This document shows, piece after piece, positions 14,001-22,689 of a stretch of DNA of 64,000 nucleotides. The position numbers and the translations under genes are program-made. The notes below the pieces were generated by a model. That model did not search any database, was not told the DNA's origin, and was given only the letters and a program-made list of their open reading frames with translations. The stretch spans positions 7,234,001 to 7,298,000 of the forward strand of contig NZ_JASTWJ010000001.1 in assembly GCF_030499515.1 (NCBI RefSeq). The letters run 5' to 3'. Each line of letters starts with the position of its first letter. Within the stretch, counting starts at the first letter, position 1. Source of the DNA: Streptomyces sp. DT2A-34 (GTDB taxonomy: Bacteria > Actinomycetota > Actinomycetes > Streptomycetales > Streptomycetaceae).

Positions 14001-14970
14001 CCGGGTCGGCGCCGTCGTCACCGGCCTGGGCACCTGCCTGCCGGAGGCCGTCGTCACCAACGACGAGGTGTCGCGGCACCTCGACACGGACCACGCCTGG
14101 ATCCACAGCCGTACCGGCATCGAACGGCGTCGCCGCGTCTCCGAGGGGACCGGCACGGGAGACCTCGCCGTCGCCGCCGGAGCCGCCGCGCTGAAGTCGG
14201 CCGGGCGCGACGGCTGCGACCTCGTCCTGCTCGCGACCACCACGCCGGACCGGCGCTGCCCCGCGACCGCCCCCTGGGTGGCGTCCCAACTTGGCCTGGC
14301 GGCCGCCGCGTTCGACCTGTCCGCCGTCTGCTCCGGGTTCGTCTACGGGCTCACCGTGGCCTCCTCGATGATCACCGCGGGCAGCTGCGACCGGGCCCTG
14401 GTCATCGGCGCGGACGCCTACTCCTCGATCGTGGACCCCGACGACCGGACGACGGCCGTCGTCTTCGGAGACGGAGCGGGCGCTGTCCTCCTGGAGCGTG
14501 GCCGGACGAGCGACCCGGGTGCCGTGCTGCACACCGAACTCGGCAGCGACGGCACCGGGGACGATCTGATCACCATCCCGCCGCGCGGCGAGTACCTCAC
14601 CATGCGGGGCAGCGACGTCTACAGCCGGGCCGTCACCACCATGACGGAATCCGCCCGCTCCGTCGCCGGGAAGGTGGGGTGGGACATGGCGGACGTCGAC
14701 GCGTTCGTCGGCCACCAGGCGAACATCCGCATCCTCAAGTCGGTCGCCAAACGCCTCGGCCTGCCACCGGAGCGGGTGATCTCGAACATCGCGGACGTGG
14801 GCAACACGGCCGCCGCCTCCATCCCCCTCGCCCTGGCCGACGCGGCCACCGAAGGACGTATCGGCACCGGGGACCGCCTGATCCTGACCGCCTTCGGCGG
14901 CGGCCTCACCTGGGGCTCCGCCGCCGTCGTCTGGTCGGGCGCGGAACCCGTCCACGAGGTGAGGGACTGA
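13984..14970 (+). CDS. fabH4: 3-oxoacyl-ACP synthase III (FabH-type initiating ketosynthase)
   Basis: A 328-residue KAS III that starts the acyl chain by condensing an acyl-CoA with malonyl-ACP. The Cys-His-Asn triad is complete: Cys116 in LSAVCSGFVYG, His244 in FVGHQANIRIL and Asn274 in DVGNTAAAS. Length is normal. ATG 13984 has GGAGGT seven bases upstream, inside the end of hxcO, so the genes overlap by 17 bp; a GTG at 13975 falls in the binding site itself. It lies between the oxidase and the monooxygenase, as in the CDA cluster. Together with FabF it should give the hexanoyl-ACP that HxcO/HcmO convert to the epoxide. Confidence 0.93.
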   Translation: MTAANDRVGAVVTGLGTCLPEAVVTNDEVSRHLDTDHAWIHSRTGIERRRRVSEGTGTGDLAVAAGAAALKSAGRDGCDLVLLATTTPDRRCPATAPWVASQLGLAAAAFDLSAVCSGFVYGLTVASSMITAGSCDRALVIGADAYSSIVDPDDRTTAVVFGDGAGAVLLERGRTSDPGAVLHTELGSDGTGDDLITIPPRGEYLTMRGSDVYSRAVTTMTESARSVAGKVGWDMADVDAFVGHQANIRILKSVAKRLGLPPERVISNIADVGNTAAASIPLALADAATEGRIGTGDRLILTAFGGGLTWGSAAVVWSGAEPVHEVRD

Positions 14971-16187
14971 TGACGCCGAAGGTGCGGATCGCGGTCGTCG
15001 GGGCGGGCATCGGCGGGCTCGCCGCCGCCCTCGCCCTGACCCGGAAGGGCCACGAGGTACGCGTCTACGAACAGGCGCCGGAACTCAAAGAGGCGGGCGT
15101 GGGCATGCACCTCGGCCCCAACGGCAGCCGCATCCTGCAACGTTGGGGCCTCGGCGAGCGGCTGCGCGCGAGCGGCGTGCGGCCCGTCGGGATGGAGGTG
15201 CGGGAGTGGTCCGGCGGGACCACCCTGGTGCGCCAGCCCATGGGCGAGGAGTGGCTCGCTCGATTCGGGGCGCCCTACTACACGATCCACCGTGCCGATC
15301 TGCACACCATGCTCGCCGAGTCGCTGCCGCCGGGCACCGTGCGGGTGGGACACCGGCTCGAACGGTTCACCGACACCGCCCCCGTGGTCCGGCTGGAGTT
15401 CGCCGACGGCACCACCGCCGAGACCGATGTCCTCATCGGCGCCGACGGGGCCCACTCGGTGGTGCGCCGGGCCGTCGCCGGACCCGATACCGCCGTCTTC
15501 TCCGGCCAGAGCGCGTTCCGGGGACTCGTCGCGCGCGACCAGGTTCCCGACCTGCCCGGCGACACCCTGCTCGTGTGGGCGGGACCCGACGCCCGCCTGC
15601 TGGTCTACCCGGTGCGCGGCGGGGAGTTCCTCACCTTCGTGGCCGTCGTGCCCGACCCGCACTGGCGCCTGGAGTCCTGGAGCGCGCCCGGCGACCTCGA
15701 CGCGCTCGCCGCGGTCTTCAGCGGCTGGAACCCCGACGTCAAGTCGCTGGTCGCCGCGGTGCGCGAGGCACGGCGGTGGGCGCTGTACGACCGTGAGCCG
15801 CTCACCTGCTGGGGCAGCGGCGCGGTGACCCTCCTCGGCGACGCGGCGCACCCCATGCTGCCCCATCACGGACAGGGCGTCAGCCAGGCCGTCGAGGACG
15901 CTGCGGTCCTCGCGCACTGCCTCGACGCACTGGACGACGCCGCACCCGCGACCGACGCCACGCGACGGCGGATCGCGGACGCACTGCGCTCCTACGAAGC
16001 CGTCCGCAGGCCGCACACCACCCGGGTCCAGCTCGGTTCCCGCGGCGGCGGCTCCCAGCGGCTACGGCCCGACGAGGACGGCAAGGCGTCCACGGGCACG
16101 ATGTCGTCCCTGGTCCAGGACGTGTCCTGGATCCAGCGCCACGACGCGGAAGCCGATCTGCCGCCCCTGCCCGACCGGTCGCACTGA
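14970..16187 (+). CDS. hcmO: HcmO-like FAD-dependent monooxygenase
   Basis: A 405-residue class A flavoprotein monooxygenase (salicylate-hydroxylase type). Motifs are the Rossmann GAGIGG near residue 12, the NAD(P)H/FAD DG motif LIGADGAHSVVRRAV near residue 155, and GDAAHPMLPHHGQGVSQAVE near residue 290. The CDA homologue HcmO epoxidises the double bond of 2-hexenoyl-ACP, giving the 2,3-epoxyhexanoyl tail. The ATG overlaps the fabH stop by one base (TGATG). A 105-bp gap follows before the Tat-secreted protein gene, the first break in the operon, in which I see no clear promoter. Confidence 0.92.
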   Translation: MTPKVRIAVVGAGIGGLAAALALTRKGHEVRVYEQAPELKEAGVGMHLGPNGSRILQRWGLGERLRASGVRPVGMEVREWSGGTTLVRQPMGEEWLARFGAPYYTIHRADLHTMLAESLPPGTVRVGHRLERFTDTAPVVRLEFADGTTAETDVLIGADGAHSVVRRAVAGPDTAVFSGQSAFRGLVARDQVPDLPGDTLLVWAGPDARLLVYPVRGGEFLTFVAVVPDPHWRLESWSAPGDLDALAAVFSGWNPDVKSLVAAVREARRWALYDREPLTCWGSGAVTLLGDAAHPMLPHHGQGVSQAVEDAAVLAHCLDALDDAAPATDATRRRIADALRSYEAVRRPHTTRVQLGSRGGGSQRLRPDEDGKASTGTMSSLVQDVSWIQRHDAEADLPPLPDRSH

Positions 16188-16292
16188 CCGGCCGCCACAG
16201 AATCCGGCGCCCTGCCAGGCCGCCGGCGCACCACCGCTCTCGTACCACGCGCACGTCGAACCTGTCCGCACGAGAGATCCAAGGGGACCTCC

Positions 16293-17081
16293 ATGTCGAA
16301 CCACCTCGGCCGCAGACGGCTGCTGTCCACGACCGTCGGAACCGCCGCGGCCCTCGGCCTCGGCGCCGGCGGCCTCCTCACCGCCGCCCCCGCCGGTGCC
16401 GCCGAACCGGCCGCCGCCCGCCACGGCGGCGACTTCCCCGACGTACCCGGCATGCTGGGCGACCGCAGGGCCAACGAACTCTGGTACCTGTTCGACGAAA
16501 CCACGCTCTACAACGTGGCGCCGGAGCTGGAGCAGGCCTACACCGACATCGCCACCGCCCTCGGCGACAAATGGGAACGGGCCATCTTCGACACCTGGAT
16601 GGCCATGGCCAAAACCAGTGACTACCCGAACAACTTCATCGAGTACGTCACCCCGATCAAGCAGCCCCTCCAGGTGCTGTCCAAGGCGCAGCTCGGCGTC
16701 TTCGACAGCCTCTACAAGCCGTACGGCCGCGGACTCGTGGGCGCCTTCGCCGACTTCGCCCAGGGCGTGCTCTACGACCCCCGACGTGCGCGCCCGGTGC
16801 ACACCATGAACGGCAACCCGCCCCCCGGCTACCACATCTGGTTCATCTTCATGCGAGCGATGATGCTGCTGGACGTCGACCGCCCGCGCTGGGAGCGGAT
16901 AGCCCCCGTCAACGCGATGGCCTGGGCCCTGCAGACCATCGCCAAGCCCACCCAGATGGAGGTCAAGGAGCCGCTGCCGCGCGCCGTCGTGGCCCGTGAG
17001 GCGGCGAAGTGGCTGCCGCGCAGCGTGCCCCGCCTCGACCGTGACTTCCTGTCCTACCCGCTGCCCGAAGGCATGAGCTGA
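16293..17081 (+). CDS. Tat-exported protein of unknown function
   Basis: A 262-residue protein with a twin-arginine signal: GRRRLLSTTVG at residues 6-16, a hydrophobic Ala/Gly/Leu core, and a likely signal-peptidase site after TAAPAGA (about residue 36). Tat export implies the protein folds, perhaps with a cofactor, before crossing the membrane. The mature part is helical and rich in aromatic residues (DRRANELWYLFDETTLYNV, YHIWFIFMRAMMLL, DRDFLSYPLPEGM). It shows no recognisable catalytic motif. It is positioned directly before the inositol-phosphate synthase and Ebo-like genes, 30 bp from the next start, suggesting an extracytoplasmic role for that block. I do not recognise the family. Confidence 0.85.
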   Translation: MSNHLGRRRLLSTTVGTAAALGLGAGGLLTAAPAGAAEPAAARHGGDFPDVPGMLGDRRANELWYLFDETTLYNVAPELEQAYTDIATALGDKWERAIFDTWMAMAKTSDYPNNFIEYVTPIKQPLQVLSKAQLGVFDSLYKPYGRGLVGAFADFAQGVLYDPRRARPVHTMNGNPPPGYHIWFIFMRAMMLLDVDRPRWERIAPVNAMAWALQTIAKPTQMEVKEPLPRAVVAREAAKWLPRSVPRLDRDFLSYPLPEGMS

Positions 17082-17110
17082 CGGACGACCCGGGCCCAGG
17101 AGGAGACACC

Positions 17111-18262
17111 ATGCGTACAGGAATCTGGCTGGTGGGCGGCCGCGGCTCGGTGGCGACGACGACCGTCGTCGGCGCTGCCGCGCTGCGTGCGGGACTGGTG
17201 CCGGCCACCGGATGTGTGAGCGCCCTCGAACCGTTCCACGGGGTGCCCCTGCCCGGCTTCGACGACCTGGTCTTCGGCGGACACGACGTCGTCGACACGG
17301 ACCTGGTCAAGCGGGCCGAGCAGCTCGCCGAGGCGGGTGTCGTCCCGCGGGGCCTGCCCGGCGTCCTGGGCGCGGAACTCGCCGCGGCCGACACCGAGAT
17401 CAGGCCCGCCCCGCCCGGCACCGAGACCGGCGACCAGTCGGCGGCCGCCGAGGCGCTCACCGCCGACCTCACCGGGTTCCGGGAACGCCTGGGCCTGGAC
17501 CGGGTCGTCGTGGTGAACGTCTCCTCCACCCAGCCGCCCGCCGTGCCGCACCCCGGCCACGCCTCGCTGTCCGCGCTGCGGGACGCCCTGGCCCGCGGCG
17601 AGCGGCCGCTGCCCGTCAGCTCCCTGTACGCGTACGCGGCGCTGCGGGCCGGCTGCGCCTTCGTCGACTTCACCCCGTCGACGGGGGCGCGGCTGCCCGC
17701 CCTGGACGAACTCGCCAGGGAACAGGGCCTGCCGTACGCCGGCAGCGACGGCAAGACCGGGGAGACCCTGGTCAAGTCGGTGCTCGCGCCGATGTTCGCC
17801 CGGCGTGCGCTGCGGGTGCGCTCCTGGTCCGGCACCAATCTGCTCGGCGGCGGTGACGGGGCCACCCTCGCGGACCCGGAACGCGTCGTCAGCAAGAGCG
17901 AGTCCAAGGGCCTGGTCCTCGAAGCCGTGCTCGGCCACCCCGTGGACGGCGGCGTGCACATCCACCACGTCCCCGACCTGGGGGAGTGGAAGACCGCCTG
18001 GGACCACGTGACGTTCGAGGGTTTCCTCGGCGCCCGCATGTCCCTGCAGTTCACCTGGCAGGGCTGCGACTCCTCGCTGGCGGCACCGCTCGTCCTCGAC
18101 CTGGCCCGGTTCATGGCCCTCGCGCACCGGACCGGCGCCGTGGGACCGGTGCCGGAACTGGGCTTCTTCTTCAAGGACCCGGTCGCCACCACCGAGCACG
18201 ACCTCGCGGCGCAGTACGCCACCCTCGTCGACTGGGCGCGTACGGCGGGGGCGGGGAGGTGA
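17111..18262 (+). CDS. ino1: Myo-inositol-1-phosphate synthase family protein
   Basis: A 383-residue NAD-dependent sugar-phosphate cyclase of the type converting glucose 6-phosphate to 1L-myo-inositol 1-phosphate. Motifs are WLVGGRGSVATTTVVGAAAL (residues 6-25) for NAD, VVNVSSTQPP, VDFTPSTGARLPAL, SDGKTGETLVKSVLAPMF near residue 220, SWSGTNLLGGGDG, and WKTAWDHVTFEGFLG near residue 300. Length is close to actinobacterial Ino1. It is downstream of a Tat-exported protein and overlaps the UbiA gene by 4 nt, so a role together with the prenyltransferase rather than in general inositol supply is likely. Ebo operons in other bacteria carry a dehydroquinate-synthase-like cyclase (EboD); here Ino1 occupies that niche. 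Confidence 0.93.
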   Translation: MRTGIWLVGGRGSVATTTVVGAAALRAGLVPATGCVSALEPFHGVPLPGFDDLVFGGHDVVDTDLVKRAEQLAEAGVVPRGLPGVLGAELAAADTEIRPAPPGTETGDQSAAAEALTADLTGFRERLGLDRVVVVNVSSTQPPAVPHPGHASLSALRDALARGERPLPVSSLYAYAALRAGCAFVDFTPSTGARLPALDELAREQGLPYAGSDGKTGETLVKSVLAPMFARRALRVRSWSGTNLLGGGDGATLADPERVVSKSESKGLVLEAVLGHPVDGGVHIHHVPDLGEWKTAWDHVTFEGFLGARMSLQFTWQGCDSSLAAPLVLDLARFMALAHRTGAVGPVPELGFFFKDPVATTEHDLAAQYATLVDWARTAGAGR

Positions 18263-19134
18263 CGGCGCTGCCACGGCCGCACGACCTGGCCCGCCTGGTC
18301 CGCGCCCCCGCCGCCCTGTCCGTCCCCGGCGACCTCCTCGCCGGCGCGGCGGCGGCGCGGGTGCCGCTGTCGCCCTCCCTGCTCGGCACGGTGGCCTCCT
18401 CCGTCTGCCTGTACTGGGCCGGAATGGCACTCAACGACTACGCGGACCGCGAACTCGACGCCGTCGAGCGGCCCGAACGCCCCATCCCCAGCGGGGCCGT
18501 CACCCCGGCCGCGGCCCTCGCGGTCGCCGGGGGCCTCACCGCGGCGGGCCTCGGCCTCGCGGCGCTCGCACGCGGCCGCCGGGGCCTGGCGACCGCGCTG
18601 CCCCTGGCCGGGGTCGTCTGGGCGTACGACCTCGCTCTCAAACCCACCCCGGCCGGTGCCGCGGCCATGGCGACGGCCCGCGCGCTGAACGTGCTGGCCG
18701 GGGCCGGACCCGGCGGACTGCGCCGGGCCCTGCCCGCCGCGGCCGCCATCGGCCTGCACACCGGCATGGTCACGCGGCTGAGCCGGTACGAGGTCGGCGG
18801 CGCACCTCGGTCGATGCCCTTGCAGGCGCTGGCCGTCGGCGGCGTGATCAGCGCCTGCGTACTGCTGCGCGGACGCCACCGGCCGCTCCTGGACCGGGCC
18901 TCCGCCGCCCTGCTCACGGCGGTGTACGCGGGCGACGGCGGACGGGCCCAGCTCGCCGCCGCCCGCACCCCGTCGTCGCTGCGCGTCCGGCAGGCCGTGG
19001 CCGCCGGTATCCACGGACTGATCCCCCTGCAGGCGGCGCTGACCGCGACCGCGGGCCGGGGCGCCGTGGGCGCCGCGCTGGCCGGCGCGTTCCCGTGGGC
19101 CCGCCACCTCGGCAGAAAGGTGTCCCCCACATGA
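18259..19134 (+). CDS. eboC: UbiA-family prenyltransferase (EboC-like)
   Basis: A 291-residue integral membrane enzyme with about seven to nine hydrophobic helices. The UbiA diphosphate/Mg-binding motif is present as GMALNDYADRELDAVERPER (near residues 55-75), with the following PIPSGAV typical of the family; the second Asp motif is weaker (DLALKPTPAG near residue 132). It should move a prenyl chain onto an acceptor at the membrane. Start GTG 18259 overlaps the ino1 stop as GTGA, and its own stop overlaps the next ATG. SCO3242-type UbiA proteins sit at this place in the CDA cluster, and EboC is the corresponding member of Ebo operons. The acceptor is unknown; a cyclitol from Ino1 is one possibility. 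Confidence 0.88.
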   Translation: MTALPRPHDLARLVRAPAALSVPGDLLAGAAAARVPLSPSLLGTVASSVCLYWAGMALNDYADRELDAVERPERPIPSGAVTPAAALAVAGGLTAAGLGLAALARGRRGLATALPLAGVVWAYDLALKPTPAGAAAMATARALNVLAGAGPGGLRRALPAAAAIGLHTGMVTRLSRYEVGGAPRSMPLQALAVGGVISACVLLRGRHRPLLDRASAALLTAVYAGDGGRAQLAAARTPSSLRVRQAVAAGIHGLIPLQAALTATAGRGAVGAALAGAFPWARHLGRKVSPT

Positions 19135-20003
19135 CCACCCCGACGAGATTCGGATACGGCACCAACGGCTTCGGCGACCACCCCCTGGAGGACGCCCTGA
19201 CCGTCCTCGCCGATCTGGGCTACCAAGGCGTCGGACTCACCCTGGACCCACGCCACCTCGACCCGTTCGCCGACGACCTGCCGCGGCGCCTGCGGCGTCT
19301 GGCGGGGCGGCTCGACCGGCTCGGCCTCGCCGTCGTCGTCGAGACCGGCGGCCGCTACGTGCTGGACCCCTGGCGCAAGCACCAGCCGGTGCTGATGTCC
19401 CCCGAGGGCGCGGAGCGCAGGGTCGACCTCCTGCTGCGCGCCGTACGGATCGCCGCTGAACTCGGCGCCGAATCGGTGTCCTTCTGGAGCGGCACCGCCC
19501 CCGCCGGCACCCCCGAACAGGCCGTCTGGGACCGGCTCCTCGCCGGCTGCGCCACGGTCGTCGAGGCCGCCGAGGACGCCGGGGTCACCCTCGGCTTCGA
19601 GCCCGAGCCCGGCATGTTCATCGACACCCTCGACGCCTACGAGGAGCTCCACCGGCGGCTCGACGGCCCGCCCGCCCTCGGCCTCACCCTCGACATCGGG
19701 CACTGCCGCTGCCTGGAACCGCAACCGGTCGCCGACTGCGTACGACGCTCGGCCGACCGCCTGGTGAACGTGCAGATCGAGGACATGCGCCGCGGCACTC
19801 ACGAACACCTGGAGTTCGGCAGCGGCGAGATCGACTTCCCGCCGGTCCTGTCCGCGCTTGCCGACACCGGCTACCGCGGGCTGGTCTCCGTGGAACTGCC
19901 CCGGCACAGCCACGCCGCCCCGGAAGTGGCCCGGCGCTCCCTGGACTTCCTGCGCGCGGCCGAGACCCGGGCCCGCGAAGCGGCGCGGGGAGCGGCCGCG
20001 TGA
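19131..20003 (+). CDS. Sugar-phosphate isomerase/epimerase-like TIM barrel protein
   Basis: A 290-residue xylose-isomerase-like TIM barrel (AP endonuclease 2 superfamily). Metal-site residues are recognisable: GFEPEPGMFIDT with Glu near residue 157, GLTLDIGHCRCLE with Asp and His near 187-190, QIEDMRRGTHEHLEFGSGEID near 220-240, and SVELPRHSHAAP near 262. Such proteins isomerise or epimerise sugars, inosose or related polyols. ATG 19131 overlaps the UbiA stop (ATGA), and its stop overlaps the EboA start (GTGA). Given its neighbours, a step on a cyclitol or sugar in the Ebo-like pathway is plausible, but the substrate is not evident. It differs from the second TIM barrel (EboE) at 21529. Confidence 0.88.
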   Translation: MTTPTRFGYGTNGFGDHPLEDALTVLADLGYQGVGLTLDPRHLDPFADDLPRRLRRLAGRLDRLGLAVVVETGGRYVLDPWRKHQPVLMSPEGAERRVDLLLRAVRIAAELGAESVSFWSGTAPAGTPEQAVWDRLLAGCATVVEAAEDAGVTLGFEPEPGMFIDTLDAYEELHRRLDGPPALGLTLDIGHCRCLEPQPVADCVRRSADRLVNVQIEDMRRGTHEHLEFGSGEIDFPPVLSALADTGYRGLVSVELPRHSHAAPEVARRSLDFLRAAETRAREAARGAAA

Positions 20004-20662
20004 CCGCCCGCGCCCCCGGCACGACGGCCGACGAGCTCACCGCCGCCCTGCCGGAATCCGCCGCCGACTGGCTGGCACAGGCGCGCGCTGCCGTACGGGC
20101 CGACCCGCGCGCCGTCGACGCCCTCTTCGCCGTCGCCGCACGCCGCTGCGGCCGCGCCGTCCTGCGCGTCGGACCGGCGGCCGGGCCCGCCTGGAGCGTC
20201 GACGACGCCGTACGCGCACTGCTGCTTGTCGCGCTCCCACCGGGCGGCGCCGATCCGGCGGTCGTCGCGGAGCGCCTGTACCGCACCGGGGACGCGGCCG
20301 AACGGCGGGCCGTCCTGCGGTCGTTGCCGCTGCTCGACGCCGCCGGCGACCTCGGTGACCGGGGGCTGCCGTTGGTCGAGGACGCCGTCCGGTCCAACGA
20401 CCCCCGGCTGATCGCCGCGGCCCTCGGCCCCTACAGCGGTCACCGTCTGCCCGCCCCGGCCTTCCGGCAGGCCGTCCTCAAGTGCGTGTTCGTCGGCATC
20501 CCGCTGGCCGTGGTGGCCGGCCTCGACGAGCGGGCCGACGCCGAACTCGGCCGGATGATGGCCGACTTCGCGCACGAGCGGCGCGCCGCGGGCAGGGAGG
20601 TCCCGCCCGACATCCTGGACTTTCTGCACACTCATCCCGTACCGACGGAGGCCACGGCGTGA
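20000..20662 (+). CDS. eboA: EboA-domain protein
   Basis: A 220-residue protein with the conserved EboA signature: RLYRTGDAAERRAVLRSLPL (near residue 95), EDAVRSNDPRLIAAALGPYS, QAVLKCVFVGIPLAVVAGLD (near residue 165) and RMMADFAHERRAAGREVPPD near residue 195. EboA is the name-giving member of the eubacterial/cyanobacterial ebo operons, linked to movement of secondary metabolites such as the scytonemin precursor; its biochemical action is unknown. It is predicted helical and soluble. GTG 20000 and the stop both overlap neighbouring genes by 4 nt. Its presence is the best evidence that this part of the lipopeptide cluster is an Ebo-type system. Confidence 0.85.
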   Translation: MTARAPGTTADELTAALPESAADWLAQARAAVRADPRAVDALFAVAARRCGRAVLRVGPAAGPAWSVDDAVRALLLVALPPGGADPAVVAERLYRTGDAAERRAVLRSLPLLDAAGDLGDRGLPLVEDAVRSNDPRLIAAALGPYSGHRLPAPAFRQAVLKCVFVGIPLAVVAGLDERADAELGRMMADFAHERRAAGREVPPDILDFLHTHPVPTEATA

Positions 20663-21522
20663 CGCGCATCTTCGATCCGCACATCCACATGACGTCCCGC
20701 ACCACCGACGACTACGAGGCGATGGCGGCGGCCGGGGTCCGTGCGCTGGTGGAACCCGCCTTCTGGCTGGGCCAGCCCCGCACCGCGGTCGGTTCGTTCA
20801 CCGACTACTTCGACTCGCTCCTCGGCTGGGAGCCCCACCGCGCCGAGCAGTTCGGCATCCGGCACCACTGCGCGCTGGCCCTGAACCCCAAGGAGGCCAA
20901 CGACCCCCGCCTGACCGAGGTCCTCGACGTACTGCCGCGCTACCTGGTCAAGGACCGGGTGGTGGCCGTCGGCGAGGTCGGCTACGACTCCATGACGCCG
21001 CAGGAGGACAAGGCGTTCGCCCTCCAGCTGCAACTCGCCGTCGAGTACGAACTCCCCGTCCTGGTGCACACCCCGCACCGCGACAAGCGCAACGGCACCC
21101 GCCGCACCCTCGATGTGGTCCGCGAGTCCGGCATCGACCCCGCCCGGGTCGTCGTGGACCATCTCAACGAGGTGACGGTGCGCGAGGTCGCGGACAGCGG
21201 CTGCTGGATGGGCTTCTCGATCTACCCCGAGACCAAGATGAGCGAGGACCGCATGGTCGCGCTGCTGCGGGAGTACGGCACCGAGCGGATGCTCGTCAAC
21301 TCCGCCGCCGACTGGGGCCGAAGCGACCCGCTGAAGACGCGGCGCACCGCCGACGCCATGCTCGCCGACGGGTTCGGCGAGGACGACGTCGACCAGGTGC
21401 TGTGGCGCAACCCGGTCGCCTTCTACGGCCAGAGCGGGCGGCTCGAACTCGATGGCCCCGACGACCCGTCCGCCGTCCCCGCCGAGTTCGAGGGCAGCTC
21501 GATCCGACGCGGGGAGAGGTAG
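20659..21522 (+). CDS. eboB: TatD-like metal-dependent hydrolase (EboB)
   Basis: A 287-residue amidohydrolase-fold protein. Metal ligands seen are FDPHIHMTS (His at residues 6 and 8), GEVGYDSM with Glu near residue 110, VLVHTPHRDKR with His near 137, VVVDHLNE near 170, and NSAADWGRSDP with the catalytic Asp near 217. Unlike DNase TatD it carries the EboB-type insert WLGQPRTAVGSFTDYFDSLL. Substrate unknown; EboB accompanies EboA in ebo operons. GTG 20659 overlaps the EboA stop (GTGA) and fits the family N-terminus TRIFDPHIH. The next gene starts 6 bp after the stop. Confidence 0.88.
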   Translation: MTRIFDPHIHMTSRTTDDYEAMAAAGVRALVEPAFWLGQPRTAVGSFTDYFDSLLGWEPHRAEQFGIRHHCALALNPKEANDPRLTEVLDVLPRYLVKDRVVAVGEVGYDSMTPQEDKAFALQLQLAVEYELPVLVHTPHRDKRNGTRRTLDVVRESGIDPARVVVDHLNEVTVREVADSGCWMGFSIYPETKMSEDRMVALLREYGTERMLVNSAADWGRSDPLKTRRTADAMLADGFGEDDVDQVLWRNPVAFYGQSGRLELDGPDDPSAVPAEFEGSSIRRGER

Positions 21523-21528
21523 CCCGAC

Positions 21529-22689
21529 GTGCGCCTCAGGCACGCCGACGGCACCACCGTCCACCTGGCCTACTGCACCAACGTGCATGCGGCGGAGGAC
21601 CTCGAAGGTGTCCTCGGCCAGCTGGCCCGCTACGGGGAGCCGGTGCGCCGACGCCTCGGCGCCGACCGGATCGGCCTCGGACTGTGGCTGGCCGCCCCGG
21701 TCGTGACGGCCCTGGCCGACGACCGGGCAGCCCTCGAGGGACTCCGCGAGGAACTGGACCTGCGCGGCATCGAGGTCGTCACGCTCAACGCCTTCCCCTA
21801 CGCGGGCTTTCACGCCCCGACCGTCAAGAAGGCGGTGTACCGGCCGGACTGGACGGAACGGGCCCGCCTCGACCACACCCTGGCCTGCGCCCGCGTCCTG
21901 GCCGAGCTGCTGCCGGCCGACGCGGCTCGCGGCTCCGTCTCGACCCTGCCGCTGGCCTGGCGCGAACCATGGTCGCCCGGCCGCGGCGACCTCGCCCGGC
22001 GCCACCTCGACCTGCTGGCCGAGGGCCTCGCCGACCTCGCCGCGACCAGCGGGCGCACGGTCCGCGTCGGCTTCGAACCGGAGCCCGGATGCCTGATCGA
22101 GACGACCCGTCAGGCAGTGCGGCTGCTCGCCGCTGCCGACCCCGAGTGGCTGGGTGTCTGCGTGGACACCTGCCACCTCGCCGTCGCCTTCGAGGAACCC
22201 GGTCCCGCCATCGCCCGGCTGGCCGCCGCCCTGCCCGTCGTCAAGACACAGGCGTCCTGCGCCGTCCACGCCGACCGGCCGGCCGACCCGGCCGCCCGCG
22301 CCGCGCTGGAAGGCTTCGCCGAGCAGCGGTTCCTCCACCAGACACGGGAAGCGGCGCCGGACGGCCCCCTGGCCGTGGACGACCTGCCTGAGGCGCTCGA
22401 CGGCGCGCTGCCCGGCGACGCGGCATGGCGGATCCACTACCACGTACCCGTGCAGCGGGACCTGCCGCCGCCCCTGCGCAGCACCCGCCCCGAACTGGTG
22501 GCCGCCCTGGCCGCGTTGCTCGGCGGCCCGGCCGCGCTCACCGACCACGTCGAGGTCGAGACCTACACCTGGCCGGTGCTGCCGGGCGCCCCCGCCGACA
22601 ACGGGCTCGTCGACGGCATCGCCGGTGAACTCGCCTGGACCCGCGACACCTTGACCGCGCTCGGCCTGACGGAGGAGAACGCCTCGTGA
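21529..22689 (+). CDS. eboE: Metabolite traffic protein EboE-like TIM barrel
   Basis: A 386-residue TIM-barrel protein. The N-terminal VHLAYCTNVHAAEDLEGVLG (residues 11-30) is the EboE signature ('HLTYCTNIHPGE'), and the barrel metal site appears as VGFEPEPGCLIET and GVCVDTCHLAVAFEEPG. A C-terminal extension (residues 285-386) with RIHYHVPVQRDLPPPL and VEVETYTWPVLP separates it from ordinary sugar isomerases. EboE proteins occur with EboA, B, C and F and are linked to metabolite transport to the periplasm, mechanism unknown. GTG 21529 is 6 bp after the eboB stop; AGGTAG... upstream is a weak binding site. It overlaps the next gene by 4 nt. Confidence 0.88.
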   Translation: MRLRHADGTTVHLAYCTNVHAAEDLEGVLGQLARYGEPVRRRLGADRIGLGLWLAAPVVTALADDRAALEGLREELDLRGIEVVTLNAFPYAGFHAPTVKKAVYRPDWTERARLDHTLACARVLAELLPADAARGSVSTLPLAWREPWSPGRGDLARRHLDLLAEGLADLAATSGRTVRVGFEPEPGCLIETTRQAVRLLAAADPEWLGVCVDTCHLAVAFEEPGPAIARLAAALPVVKTQASCAVHADRPADPAARAALEGFAEQRFLHQTREAAPDGPLAVDDLPEALDGALPGDAAWRIHYHVPVQRDLPPPLRSTRPELVAALAALLGGPAALTDHVEVETYTWPVLPGAPADNGLVDGIAGELAWTRDTLTALGLTEENAS

